DNA of 64,000 nucleotides from Streptomyces composti. GTDB lineage: Bacteria > Actinomycetota > Actinomycetes > Streptomycetales > Streptomycetaceae. The stretch is taken from positions 186,001 to 250,000 of the forward strand of contig NZ_JAATEM010000001.1 of assembly GCF_012034205.1 (NCBI RefSeq), read 5' to 3'. The position numbers and the translations under genes are program-made. Each line of letters starts with the position of its first letter. Position 1 is the stretch's first letter. The notes beneath the pieces were generated by a model. That model saw only the letters and a program-made list of their open reading frames with translations. It was not told the DNA's origin and did no database searches. Below are positions 42,137 through 50,776 of this stretch, piece after piece.

Positions 42137-43723
42137 TCATGCGGAGGCCACCAGTTCCAGGTAGTCCTCGCTCCACAGGTCCTCCTCCGCCTCCGGCAGG
42201 AGCAGGACCCGGTCCGGGCGCAGGGCCGTGACGGCCCCTTCGTCGTGGGTCACCATGACGATCGCGCCCGGATAGGTGCCCACCGCCGTGAGCACCTCCT
42301 CCCGGGACGCCGGGTCGAGGTTGTTCGTGGGCTCGTCGAGCAGCAGCACGTTCGCCCCCGAGTGCACCAGCCCCGCCAGCGCCAGCCGGGCCTTCTCGCC
42401 GCCGGAGAGCACACCGACCGGCTTGTCCGCGTCGTCGCCGGAGAACAGGAACGACCCCAGCACACTGCGCACCTCACCGTCCGTCAGACCCGGAGCGACC
42501 GACGCCAGCTGCCGGCGCACGGTCAGGTCGGGGCGCAGGGTGTCGTGCTCCTGGGCGAAGTAGCCCAGCCGCAGCCCGTGTCCGTGCACCACCCTGCCCT
42601 CGTCCGGCCGCTCGTGGCCCGCCAGGATGCGCAACAGGGTCGTCTTGCCGGCCCCGTTGGGCCCCAGTACCACCAGCCTGCTGCCCCGGTCCACGGCCAG
42701 ATCGACGCCGTGCAGCACCCGCTGCCCGCCGTACGCCTTGACGAGGCTCACCGCCCCGAGCGGGATCCGCCCGCAGGGCGCCGGCTCGGGCAGCCGGATC
42801 CGCGCCGTGCGCTCCTTGCGCCGCTCCGGTTCCAGCTCGGCCAGCAGACGGTCGGCGCGGCGGGCCATGTTGCGCGCGGCCACCGCCGTCGACACCCGGG
42901 CCCGCATCCGGTCCGCCTGGGCGTGCAGCGAGGCCGCCTTGCGCTCGGCGTTGGCCCGCTCCCGCGCGCGCCGCCGCTCGTCCGCCTCCTGCCGGGCCAG
43001 ATACGTCTCCCAGCCGGTGTTGTGGACGTCCAGCGCGGCCCGCTGCGGATCCAGATGGAAGACCCGGTTCACCGTGCCGGCGAGCAGGGAGGTGTCATGA
43101 CTGATCATCACCAGCCCGCCCCGGTGGTTCGTCAGAAAGCCGCGCAGCCAGTCGACCGCGTCCGTGTCGAGGTGGTTGGTCGGCTCGTCCAGCAGGAGCG
43201 TGTCGTGGCCCGCGAACAGGATGCGGGCCAGCTCCACCCGCCGTCGCTGGCCGCCGGAGAGCGCGGCGAGCCGCCGCTCCATCAGCGCCGACGGCAGCCC
43301 GACTCCGGCCGCGACCCGGGCGGCCTCTGCCTCCGCCGCGTACCCGCCGCGCGCCTGGAACTCGGCCTCGGCGCGCACGTACGCCCGCATCGACCGCTCG
43401 GTGCCGTCCGCCATCGCCTCCTCGGCCCGGCGCAACGCCCTCACGGCACGGTCGAGTCCGCGCGCGGACAGGATCCGGTCGGCGACGGTGACCGACTGGT
43501 CCGCGGCACGGGAGTCCTGCGGCAGGTGGCCGATGCCGCCGTGGGTGGTGACGGTCCCGGAGGCGGGCCGCAGGGTCCCGGCCAGGACGTTCATCAGGGT
43601 GGTCTTGCCGGCGCCGTTGCGCCCCACCAGGCCGACCCGGTCGCCGGGGGAGACGTGGAAGGACACGCCGGACAGCAGCAGACGCGCGCCCACGCGCACG
43701 TCGACATCACGAACGGTGATCAT
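42137..43723 (-). CDS. ABC-F family ATPase
   Basis: A 528-aa protein with two ATP-binding cassettes and no membrane segment. Walker A motifs are GRNGAGKTTL and GPNGAGKTTL, signatures are LSGGQRRRVELARIL and LSGGEKARLALAGL, and Walker B motifs are LLLDEPTNHLD and LLLDEPTNNLD. A long charged linker (RRRARERANAERKAASL) joins them. ABC-F proteins act on ribosomes, some giving antibiotic resistance by target protection. ATG 43723 has GGAG upstream. A short leader frame and hairpin precede it. Confidence 0.9.
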   Translation of the reverse strand: MITVRDVDVRVGARLLLSGVSFHVSPGDRVGLVGRNGAGKTTLMNVLAGTLRPASGTVTTHGGIGHLPQDSRAADQSVTVADRILSARGLDRAVRALRRAEEAMADGTERSMRAYVRAEAEFQARGGYAAEAEAARVAAGVGLPSALMERRLAALSGGQRRRVELARILFAGHDTLLLDEPTNHLDTDAVDWLRGFLTNHRGGLVMISHDTSLLAGTVNRVFHLDPQRAALDVHNTGWETYLARQEADERRRARERANAERKAASLHAQADRMRARVSTAVAARNMARRADRLLAELEPERRKERTARIRLPEPAPCGRIPLGAVSLVKAYGGQRVLHGVDLAVDRGSRLVVLGPNGAGKTTLLRILAGHERPDEGRVVHGHGLRLGYFAQEHDTLRPDLTVRRQLASVAPGLTDGEVRSVLGSFLFSGDDADKPVGVLSGGEKARLALAGLVHSGANVLLLDEPTNNLDPASREEVLTAVGTYPGAIVMVTHDEGAVTALRPDRVLLLPEAEEDLWSEDYLELVASA

Positions 43724-43743
43724 GGGATGACGCTCCGAACTGG

Positions 43744-43817
43744 CAAGAGGACACACGGGTGGCGTGAAAGCGGGTCCTCGGCTAAGAAGTTCGGGGCGTG
43801 GACATGCGGCCAAGGTA
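43744..43817 (-). promoter_or_regulatory. Candidate attenuator: leader peptide and hairpin before ABC-F gene
   Basis: On the minus strand, TACCTT (43812-43817) is followed six bases later by an ATG that opens a 7-codon frame (MSTPRTS, 43805-43782). Downstream, GAGGAC and GTCCTC can pair (between about 43778 and 43748) before the ABC-F ribosome site. This resembles the leader-peptide attenuation known for other ABC-F genes. It is inferred from layout only. Confidence 0.35.
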
Positions 43818-43968
43818 GCCGGGGCGGTGGGCCGGGCGCAGCCGGATTTTCCGCGGGTCCCGCCGGGGGAGTGGGCGAGTGCGCCGCGCGCCCGCCGTTT
43901 CGCCGGCAGGAAGGCGCGGGGTCGCCGATCGCAGTCAGTCGCAGTCGCCAAGGCGCCGCGGCGGACCG

Positions 43969-44666
43969 TCACCGCTCTCCGGGCTGCGTCGGTTCGCCGC
44001 GTCGGCCGGCCACGGCAGGCCGCCAGGGCAGTTCGAACCCCGGCGCCCGGGCCGCCTCCTCGGGCGCCGGCCGCGACCAGCGTTCCGCCGGCGCCTGCAG
44101 CGAGGCCGGCGAGCGCGGTTCGGCCCGGTCGAGGCAGAGGACGCCGTCCAGGTGAACCGTCTCGTGCTGCACGATCCGCGCCGGCCAGCCGGTGAAGACC
44201 TCGTCGAAGGACCGGCCGTACTCGTCCTGCCCCGTCAGCCGCACCGCGCGCGGACGGGCGACCACCGCCTGATAGGCGGGAACGCTCAGGCAGCCCTCGT
44301 GGAACGCGACCCGTTCCGGGCCGGCCGGTTCGTACGCCGGATTGATCAGCACCCGGAACGGCTGCGGCGTGCGCTCCCGCGCCCGGGCACCTCCTCGGGT
44401 ACCGGAGCCGGATCCTCCAGCACCGCGATCCGCAGCGGAACTCCCACCTGCGGCGCGGCCGGCCCGGCGCCGGGCGCCTCGTGCAGGGTGAGGCGCAGCG
44501 CCCCGACGAAACGGGCCGGCGGACCGGGATCCAGCTGCCCGCCGAACGGCTCGGCACCGCGTCGCAGCACCGGGTCACCGGCGGTGACGATCGTCAACGG
44601 GCCGGGGACGGCGAGGAGTTCCTCCACCTGCGCGGCGATCGTTCCCTGACGTTCGGCGTGTCCCAT
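43969..44666 (-). pseudogene. def: Peptide deformylase, frameshifted
   Basis: Two frames together make one peptide deformylase. The first runs from ATG 44666 (MGHAERQGTIAAQVEELLAV) to about EDPAPVPEEV near 44400. It then leaves the family sequence and stops at 44346. The second continues from RERTPQPFRVLINPAYEP (about 44387 downward) through EGCLSVP and the metal-binding QHETVHLDG to 43969. Rejoining them needs one base added near 44388-44400. Motif I reads GAGPAAPQ, with Pro where Leu or Ile is usual, which suggests relaxed selection. It may be a decayed second def or a sequencing error. Confidence 0.8.
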
Positions 44667-45040
44667 CGCGCCAGCATGCCGTGCCCCGACCCGCCCTTCG
44701 ACGGCCCCACGTGGCACAGGCCGCTCCCGCGGCGCGGGAACGCCACGCTCCTCGGCGTCCCGCCGGCCGCGTTCCTCGTGCCGCCGGCATCCTGCTCGGC
44801 GAGATCGCCCACCGGCGGACCCGGCGGGCCTCCGGCGCAACCGGACAGGCGGAACCACCCTCTGGAACACGGGGGCCCGGCTCCACAGGGGGGTGCCGGG
44901 CAGCGTCCCCGGGCGGACCACCGACGCCGGGCCGTCCGCCCCGGCGTTCCTCGTCACGGGTCCCTGACCAAGACCTGTGACGGGGAACCCGTCCGGCCCC
45001 GCCCGGACACGTCGGCCCCCGTCACTTCGGCCGCTTCCCG
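44667..45040. other. 374-bp gap without a recognisable gene
   Basis: No frame here has convincing protein character. A bulged hairpin (ACGGGTCCC with GGGGAACCCGT, 44956-44992) lies about 50 bp past the TPR gene stop on the minus strand and may be its terminator. Confidence 0.4.
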
Positions 45041-45415
45041 TCAGACCCCGGATGATCCCCCGTCCCCGTCAGGTGCGTCGAACCGCCCCTCGAACGCGGC
45101 GGCGATGCGCAGATGGGACGCGGCCTCCTCGTGCCGCCCCTGCCGCTGGAGGGTGCGGCCGAGCATCAGCCGGGCGTAGTGCTCCACCGGGTCACGTTCG
45201 ACGAGGGTCCTCAGCTCCGCCTCCGCGCGGCGCAGCTGGGCCGAGTGGTAGTAGGCGCGGGCCAGCAGCAGCCGCGGCCCGGTCTGCTCCGGCACCTCCT
45301 CGACCAGCCCGGCCAGGACGCGCGCGGCGCCGGCGTAGTCCTTGGCGTCGAAGAACGTCCCGGCGCGCTCCCAGCGCTCGGCGGGCGTTCCGTGGCCGTA
45401 GTACCTGGTGTCCAC
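45041..45415 (-). CDS. Tetratricopeptide-repeat protein
   Basis: A 124-aa helical protein with about three TPR units: AERWERAGTFFDAKDYAGAARVLAGLV, GPRLLLARAYYHSAQLRRAEAELRTLV and HYARLMLGRTLQRQGRHEEAASHLRIA. TPRs mediate protein-protein contact; no enzymatic part is present. It starts at GTG 45415 with GGAGG upstream and is divergent from the pirin gene. The binding partner is unknown. Confidence 0.85.
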   Translation of the reverse strand: MDTRYYGHGTPAERWERAGTFFDAKDYAGAARVLAGLVEEVPEQTGPRLLLARAYYHSAQLRRAEAELRTLVERDPVEHYARLMLGRTLQRQGRHEEAASHLRIAAAFEGRFDAPDGDGGSSGV

Positions 45416-45544
45416 TCGTGACCTCCTCGAAGGCCCGGAACGGACGGCGGTGACCGGCTATTCCTCAGCCCCCTCCTCGCGGGGCGTCCGCAGCGCGTCC
45501 GGCCCCCGATCGGACCGATATCGGACCGTTCCCGCTGCGACGCA

Positions 45545-45582
45545 CTGACGGACCGCACGTCTCGCGGCTAGGTTGTCCGGCA
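45545..45582 (+). promoter_or_regulatory. Pirin promoter, leaderless
   Basis: CTGACG (45545-45550), an 18-bp spacer and TAGGTT (45569-45574) form a good vegetative promoter. The -10 ends seven bases before ATG 45582, so transcription should start at or next to the start codon. Confidence 0.65.
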
Positions 45583-46547
45583 TGAGCAACCTTGAGCGCG
45601 AGGCGGTCCCCTCGGTGTGCGGCGGGCGGGGTTTCGTGGTCGCCGAACCGGTGCGCGAACTCCTCAGCCCCCGGCACGTCCGGCTCGGCGAGTCCACCGA
45701 GGTACGGCGGCTGCTGCCGAACCTCGGCCGGCGCATGATCGGCGCCTGGTGCTTCGTCGACCACTACGGCCCCGACGACATCGCCGACGAGCCCGGCATG
45801 CAGGTGCCACCGCACCCTCACATGGGCCTGCAGACCGTGAGCTGGCTGCACGAGGGCGAGGTGCTGCACCGCGACTCCACGGGCAGCCTCCAGCTGATCC
45901 GCCCGCGGGAACTGGGCCTGATGACCTCCGGCCGGGCGATCAGCCACTCCGAGGAGAGCCCCCGCGAGCACGCCCGCTTCCTGCACGGCGCCCAGCTGTG
46001 GGTGGCGCTCCCCGACAGCCACCGCCACACCGACCCGCATTTCGAGCACCACGCCGACCTGCCCGTGGTCACGGCACCGGGGCTCACGGCCACCCTGATC
46101 CTCGGCAGCCTGGACGGTGCCACGTCCCCCGGCACCACCTACACGCCCATCGTCGGCGCCGACCTGGCCCTCACCCGGGGCGCCGACCTCCGCCTCCCCC
46201 TCGAACCCGACTTCGAGTACGCCGTCCTCGCCATGTCCGGCGAGACTCACGTCGACGGCGTGCCGGTGCTGCCCGGCTCCATGCTCTACCTCGGCTGCGG
46301 CCGCGCCGAACTCCCGCTGCGCGCCGAGTCGGACGCCGGCGTGATGCTGCTCGGCGGTGAGCCCTTCGAGGAGGAGCTCATCATGTTCTGGAACTGGATC
46401 GCCCGCACCCAGGAGGAGATCGAACAGGCCCGCCGGGACTGGATGGAGGGCACCCGCTTCGGCGAGGTCAAGGGCTATGCCGGGGCCCCGCTGCCCGCAC
46501 CCGAGCTGCCCGCGACACCGCTGAAGCCGCGGGGCAGAGTGCGCTGA
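45582..46547 (+). CDS. Pirin-family protein
   Basis: A 321-aa double cupin. The N-terminal cupin has the metal ligands of pirin: PHPHMGLQTVSW (two His), a further His in the HRDSTG or RAISHSEES region and Glu in SHSEESP. The C-terminal cupin (FEYAVLAMSGETHVDGVPVLPG) lacks them, as usual. Bacterial pirins may act as quercetin dioxygenases or bind metabolic enzymes. The promoter points to a leaderless mRNA from ATG 45582. It is divergent from the TPR gene. Confidence 0.88.
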   Translation: MSNLEREAVPSVCGGRGFVVAEPVRELLSPRHVRLGESTEVRRLLPNLGRRMIGAWCFVDHYGPDDIADEPGMQVPPHPHMGLQTVSWLHEGEVLHRDSTGSLQLIRPRELGLMTSGRAISHSEESPREHARFLHGAQLWVALPDSHRHTDPHFEHHADLPVVTAPGLTATLILGSLDGATSPGTTYTPIVGADLALTRGADLRLPLEPDFEYAVLAMSGETHVDGVPVLPGSMLYLGCGRAELPLRAESDAGVMLLGGEPFEEELIMFWNWIARTQEEIEQARRDWMEGTRFGEVKGYAGAPLPAPELPATPLKPRGRVR

Positions 46548-46674
46548 CGCACCGGGCTGAACACGAGCCGCCGTTCACCCGTACCCCTCTCCGTAGCCCA
46601 ACGCCCGCCCGCCGACGCGGGCAGAGAGGTCCGAGTACTCCGGGCACCCGGGTACTCCCAGTACGGAGAGGCAC

Positions 46675-47199
46675 GTGCCACGGCATCCCGAGCAGTCACC
46701 GCCACCGCAGTCAGGACGCACCGGCCGCACACCGCACACCGCCCGCCGCATACGCCTGTCCCTGCTGGCCGGCTGCCTCGCCCTGCTGCCCCTGGTCACC
46801 GCGTGCGGCGGCGGCGCGGACGGCGACGAGAAGGCGAAGAGCGACCCCTCGGACATCCCGGCGGCGCCCGCCGCCGGTGTCGTGGCCCCCGCCCGGGTCG
46901 AGGTGATCGCCCGGCTCACCGGCTGCAAGCCCAGGATCCGTATCGACGCCGACGAACTGCGCCAGGGCCTCTGCCACACGCCCGAGCTCGACTACCTCGT
47001 CACGACCTTCCCCCAGGAGAAGTACCAGCAGGCCTGGCTCGACTCCGCCGCCGTGTACGGCGGCACGTACCTCGTCGGCCCGCGCTGGATCGTCAGCGCC
47101 AAGGACCCGGAGATGCTGGAGCGGTTCCGGGAGAAGATCGGCGGCACCGTCCAGCAGCTGCGGGGCATGGGGCCCACGGCGGGTCCGGGTACGGCGTAG
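46675..47199 (+). CDS. Putative lipoprotein
   Basis: A 174-aa exported protein. A long basic N-region (HPEQSPPPQSGRTGRTPHTARRIR) and hydrophobic core end at LVTACGGG, a lipoprotein-like cleavage site with the cysteine near residue 44. The mature part has two more cysteines (TGCKPRIRID and GLCHTPE) and ends in a Gly/Pro tail. I recognise no known domain. The GTG start at 46675 is placed by GGAGAGGCAC. The upstream 50 bp contain an imperfect inverted repeat of AGTAC and CCGGG elements. Confidence 0.75.
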   Translation: MPRHPEQSPPPQSGRTGRTPHTARRIRLSLLAGCLALLPLVTACGGGADGDEKAKSDPSDIPAAPAAGVVAPARVEVIARLTGCKPRIRIDADELRQGLCHTPELDYLVTTFPQEKYQQAWLDSAAVYGGTYLVGPRWIVSAKDPEMLERFREKIGGTVQQLRGMGPTAGPGTA

Positions 47200-47242
47200 C
47201 CGCGCCGCGCTTCCACCGGCCGTGACCGAGCACATCGCTGCC

Positions 47243-48274
47243 TCATCGCCCTGACGGCCGGGCGTCCAGGGCCTCCAGCAGCATCGGCAGGGTGCGGTCC
47301 AGTTCGCGCCACCAGTACGGCGGGGAGTGCGTCCCGGTGTAGAAGTGTGTGCTCAGCCGGACGCCGACCCGCGCGAGGCGGGTGGCCACCGCGCGCGATT
47401 CGTCCCCCATGAGGAATTCCGTGGGCGAGACGACGTCGTGAGGGAAGGGATCGCCGGGGTCCTCCAGACCGGGGATGTGCGGATCGGGTTCGGTCCCGGG
47501 CGGGTCGAGCGCGCCCGCCCTGCCGTCGCCGCTGGACAGGTGCACGCGCGTGCCGCGCAGGCGTTCGGCCAGATGGAAGGGGTCGTGCGCCCGCCAGATC
47601 GCACGCTGGGCGACGGGGTCGCCCCACAGCGCCGTCCAGTCCAGGCCCAGGTAGGTCATACCGGCCCGTACCGCGTGCGGATGCCGCAGCGGATGGACGA
47701 ACCCGCTGTAACTGGCCACCGCCCCGAAGAGTCCAGGGTGCCGGGCGGCGTAGGAGAGGGCGCCGAAACCGCCCTGGGGCTCCCCGGCCGCCGCCCGCCG
47801 GGTACCCGCCCCGTAGGAGCGTTCGAGAAGCGGCAGCACCTCGCGCAGATGGAAGCTCTCCACGGCGGGCGGTCCGCCGTCGCCGTGGTTCCACCAGTCG
47901 CTGTAGAAGCCGTACAGCGGCATCTCCGGCATGACGACCAGGGTGTCGCGCAGCGACGGCTTTCGGTGGACCTGGTACTCCCGGGTCCAGGTCGCGTGGT
48001 CACCGTCACCGCCGGCGAACAGACAGAGCACCGGCCAGCGCTGGTGACGGTCGCGCTCGTCCCATCCGTCCGGGGTCAGCAGCCGGACGCGGGCTGCACG
48101 GCCCAGAGCGGACGAGCGCACGGTCAGGTCGACGATCCGGTCCGCGACCCGGTGCTCGTCCACCACCCGGACGCCCTCGCCGGCCCGGGCGTCCGGCGCC
48201 GCCGGCGCGAGCAGGGCCGCCGTGCTGCACAGCGCCACCAGCATCCGGACGAGGAACCGCCGGACATCACACAT
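47243..48274 (-). CDS. Secreted esterase-fold protein lacking the serine nucleophile
   Basis: A 343-aa exported protein of the esterase D/antigen 85 family (PF00756). A signal peptide ends near residue 30 (ALLAPAAPDARA). The core has PVLCLFAGGDGDHATW, VVMPEMPLYGFYSDWWNHG and, near residue ~160, AGEPQGGFGALSYAARHPGLFGA. Active relatives have Gly-x-Ser-x-Gly at that place; here it is G-E-P-Q-G, with CCC (Pro) replacing the Ser codon. The C-terminal His (THSPPYWWREL) remains. It probably has no hydrolase activity. It follows the ABC permease by 18 bp. Confidence 0.82.
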   Translation of the reverse strand: MCDVRRFLVRMLVALCSTAALLAPAAPDARAGEGVRVVDEHRVADRIVDLTVRSSALGRAARVRLLTPDGWDERDRHQRWPVLCLFAGGDGDHATWTREYQVHRKPSLRDTLVVMPEMPLYGFYSDWWNHGDGGPPAVESFHLREVLPLLERSYGAGTRRAAAGEPQGGFGALSYAARHPGLFGAVASYSGFVHPLRHPHAVRAGMTYLGLDWTALWGDPVAQRAIWRAHDPFHLAERLRGTRVHLSSGDGRAGALDPPGTEPDPHIPGLEDPGDPFPHDVVSPTEFLMGDESRAVATRLARVGVRLSTHFYTGTHSPPYWWRELDRTLPMLLEALDARPSGR

Positions 48275-48292
48275 CACGCACCTCGCCGGACG

Positions 48293-49069
48293 TCAGACGT
48301 CGCGCCTGCACAGGACGCCGGACGCAGCCGCGAGGGCGAGGGCGGTGTACGCGGTGACCAGGGCAAGGGACGGCCAGCCGCCGAGGCTGCCCACCGCCTC
48401 CGGGGCGGCGTCGGACGTCTGGGTGAGCTTCTCCAGCGCGGCCGTCGGGGCGGCACCGGCGACCCACCGCTGCAGATCCCCGAAGAGCGGCCCGAACAGC
48501 GACGGCAGCAGAAGCACGGCGATCACCACGGTGACCGCACCGGCCGGATGCCGCACGACCAGCCCGATGGCCACTCCCAGCGCTCCTACGACGGAGAAGA
48601 GCGCCGCGATGCCGAACAGCGCGGGCAGCGGCCGCCCTTGGGCGTAGGAGCCGTCGAGGAAGGCGTCGCCCAGCAGGTAGGCCACCGTGCAGGACACCAG
48701 CCCGACGACGTACAGCACCGCCGACACCAGCACGGTCTTGGCGGCCGGCACCCGGCCGCGGCGGGGCACCGCGGCGAGGGTGGTGGCCATCGTGCCGCTG
48801 GAGTACTCGCCGCACACCGTCAGCGCACCCACCACACCCGCGATCATCAGTCCGACCACGCTGAGAGTGAGGCTGCCGCCGAGCACGGTGTCGTCCGGCT
48901 GCAGGCTGCGGGTCAGGGACACGAACACGGCACCGGCCACGGTCACCAGGGCCGCTGCGGCGGTGGTCCACAGGGTGGAGCGCAGGCCGGTGAACTTCGT
49001 CCACTCGAAGGCCAGTGCCTCCCGGAACCCGGGAGCGGGGGTGACGGCGGTGTTCACGACGGCATGCAT
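48293..49069 (-). CDS. ABC transporter permease
   Basis: A 258-aa ABC-2 type membrane subunit with six hydrophobic segments. The first follows REALAFEWTKFTGLRSTLWT, the usual start of this permease group. A loop (VCGEYSSGTMATTLAAVPRRGR) typical of the family comes between helices two and three. It works with the ATPase encoded just upstream, which overlaps it by 16 bp. The pair may export a lipid or peptide, or respond to cell-envelope stress; substrate unknown. Confidence 0.88.
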   Translation of the reverse strand: MHAVVNTAVTPAPGFREALAFEWTKFTGLRSTLWTTAAAALVTVAGAVFVSLTRSLQPDDTVLGGSLTLSVVGLMIAGVVGALTVCGEYSSGTMATTLAAVPRRGRVPAAKTVLVSAVLYVVGLVSCTVAYLLGDAFLDGSYAQGRPLPALFGIAALFSVVGALGVAIGLVVRHPAGAVTVVIAVLLLPSLFGPLFGDLQRWVAGAAPTAALEKLTQTSDAAPEAVGSLGGWPSLALVTAYTALALAAASGVLCRRDV

Positions 49070-50010
49070 GACAGCTCCTCCTCGGCATTCGCGTCAGCGG
49101 ACCGTGTGCTCCGGTACTCGACGGCCGCGCCCGTCAGGGCCGTGTAGATCTCCTCCAACGACGAACGGCAGGGGGTGAGTTCGTGCACGGCGATACGGTG
49201 CTCGCGGGCGAGTTCGCCGATGTCCGTGGTGGTGGGCCCGGTCACCCGCCAGCGGCCGTGCGCGTCGGGGCGCACCGCGGCGCCGCGGGCCTCGAGCAGG
49301 GCGCGCATCCGGCCGGACTCCTCCGCCGGGGTGCGCAGCAGCGTGGCGTGCGGGGAATTGCTCTCGATGAAGGTGCGCATGTCCGTGTCGGCGAGCAGCC
49401 GGCCACGCCCGATCACGATGATCCGGTCGGCGGTCAGCTCCAGCTCGCTCATCAGATGGCTGGCGAGGAAGACCGTGCGTCCCTCCGCCGCCAGGGACTT
49501 CAGCAGAGCCCGGATCCAGCGGATGCCCTCGGTGTCCAGGCCGTTGACCGGCTCGTCGAGGATCAGGACGCCGGGATCGCCGATCAGGGCGGCTGCGATG
49601 CCGAGCCGCTGTGCCATGCCCAGCGACAGGCCCCTGGCCCGCCGGTCCGCCACCGACTCGAGACCGACCGCTCCCAGCACCTCGTCCACCCGCCGGGCGG
49701 GGATGCCGTGGGAGCGGGCCAGGCCGAGCAGGTGGCGGCGCACCGTATGGCCGCCGTGCACCGCTCTCGCGTCCAGCAGGGCGCCGGCCTCGCGCAGCGG
49801 CGCCGCCAGTTCGCTGTAGCGGCGACCCGCCACCGTGACGGATCCCGCGGTCGGCCTGACGAGGCCGAGGGCCAGGCGCATGGTGGTCGACTTCCCCGCG
49901 CCGTTCGGTCCCAGAAAGCCGGTCACGGCCCCGGGCCGGACCGTGAAGGTCAATCCGTCCACGGCGGTCCTGCCGCCGTACCGTTTGGTGAGTTCCCGCG
50001 CTTCGATCAT
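49054..50010 (-). CDS. ABC transporter ATP-binding protein
   Basis: A 318-aa ATPase. Walker A is GPNGAGKSTTMRLALGL, the signature is LSLGMAQRLGIAAAL, Walker B is ILDEPVNGLD, and SHLMSELELTADRI contains the H-loop. The C-terminal ~100 residues form the extra domain seen in DrrA/BcrA-like exporters. ATG 50010 is taken: TAGCGT (minus strand, 50018-50023) lies seven bases upstream, so the mRNA may be leaderless, and the earlier GTG-type starts give no family sequence. It lies 85 bp after a two-component system on the same strand. Confidence 0.9.
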   Translation of the reverse strand: MIEARELTKRYGGRTAVDGLTFTVRPGAVTGFLGPNGAGKSTTMRLALGLVRPTAGSVTVAGRRYSELAAPLREAGALLDARAVHGGHTVRRHLLGLARSHGIPARRVDEVLGAVGLESVADRRARGLSLGMAQRLGIAAALIGDPGVLILDEPVNGLDTEGIRWIRALLKSLAAEGRTVFLASHLMSELELTADRIIVIGRGRLLADTDMRTFIESNSPHATLLRTPAEESGRMRALLEARGAAVRPDAHGRWRVTGPTTTDIGELAREHRIAVHELTPCRSSLEEIYTALTGAAVEYRSTRSADANAEEELSCMPS

Positions 50011-50037
50011 GTCTTCGACGCTAGGGAGGACGGCCAC

Positions 50038-50084
50038 GGCGGACATCCGCCGCCGGGAGCCGGCGACTACTCCGCCGGGAGTAG
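50038..50084. promoter_or_regulatory. Palindromes between response regulator and ABC genes
   Basis: GGCGGA-CA-TCCGCC (50038-50051) and CTACTCC-GCCG-GGAGTAG (50067-50084) lie upstream of the ABC ATPase promoter. The second resembles the site before the histidine kinase gene (52000-52017). Confidence 0.6.
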
Positions 50085-50095
50085 CGGCGGCGCGC

Positions 50096-50776
50096 TCAGC
50101 TCCCCTCCTCGGGCCGCTCTCCCGCCCGCACCAGCCCCGTCTCGTACGCCAGCACCACCAGCTGGGCCCTGTCGCGCGCCGACAGCTTGCTCATCACCCG
50201 GCTGACATGCGTCTTCGCCGTCAGCGGGGACATCAGCAGCCGCTCGCCGATCTCGTCGTTCGACAACCCGCGACCGACCAGCGCCAGCACCTCCCGCTCC
50301 CGTCCGGTCAGCGGTTCCAGCCGCCGCACGGCCCGCGTCTCGGGGCCCTTGAGGCGGGTGAACTCCTCGATCACCCGGCGGGTGACGGCGGGTGCGAGCA
50401 GGCTGTGCCCGGCGGCGACCGTACGGATCGCGGAACGCAGGTCCTCCGGGTCGATGTCCTTCAGCAGGAAGCCGGCGGCCCCGGCCCGCAGGGACTCGAA
50501 GACGTACTCGTCGATCTCGTACGTCGTCAGGACCAGGACGCGCACGGAACCCAGGGCGGGGTCGGCGGCGATGCGGCGGGTCGCCTCGAGGCCGTCCGCG
50601 CGGGGCATACGGATGTCCATCAGCACCACGTCGGGCCGCGTGGTGCGCGTCAGCTCGACCGCCCGCACCCCGTCGGCGGCCTCCGCGACGACCACCAGGT
50701 CGTCGGTCAGGTCGAGCAGGGCACGGAAGCCGGCCCGTACCACGGTCTGGTCGTCGGCCAGAAGAACCCGGATCAC
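50096..50776 (-). CDS. NarL/LuxR-type response regulator
   Basis: A 226-aa two-component regulator. The receiver domain (IRVLLADDQTVVRAGFRALLD, phospho-acceptor Asp in VVLMDIRMP near residue 54, Thr in VLTTYE, Lys in LLKDI) is followed by a LuxR helix-turn-helix (LTGREREVLALVGRGLSNDEIGERLLMSPLTAKTHVS). It starts at GTG 50776 overlapping the kinase stop (GTGA). Its likely targets are its own operon and the adjacent ABC genes, judging from related palindromes upstream of both. Confidence 0.92.
   Translation of the reverse strand: MIRVLLADDQTVVRAGFRALLDLTDDLVVVAEAADGVRAVELTRTTRPDVVLMDIRMPRADGLEATRRIAADPALGSVRVLVLTTYEIDEYVFESLRAGAAGFLLKDIDPEDLRSAIRTVAAGHSLLAPAVTRRVIEEFTRLKGPETRAVRRLEPLTGREREVLALVGRGLSNDEIGERLLMSPLTAKTHVSRVMSKLSARDRAQLVVLAYETGLVRAGERPEEGS

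Noticed and set aside
44667..45180. Plus-strand open frame past the deformylase remnant
   Set aside because: Translation is Pro/Arg/Ser-rich without domains and runs across the antisense of the TPR gene; codon-position bias does not favour it.
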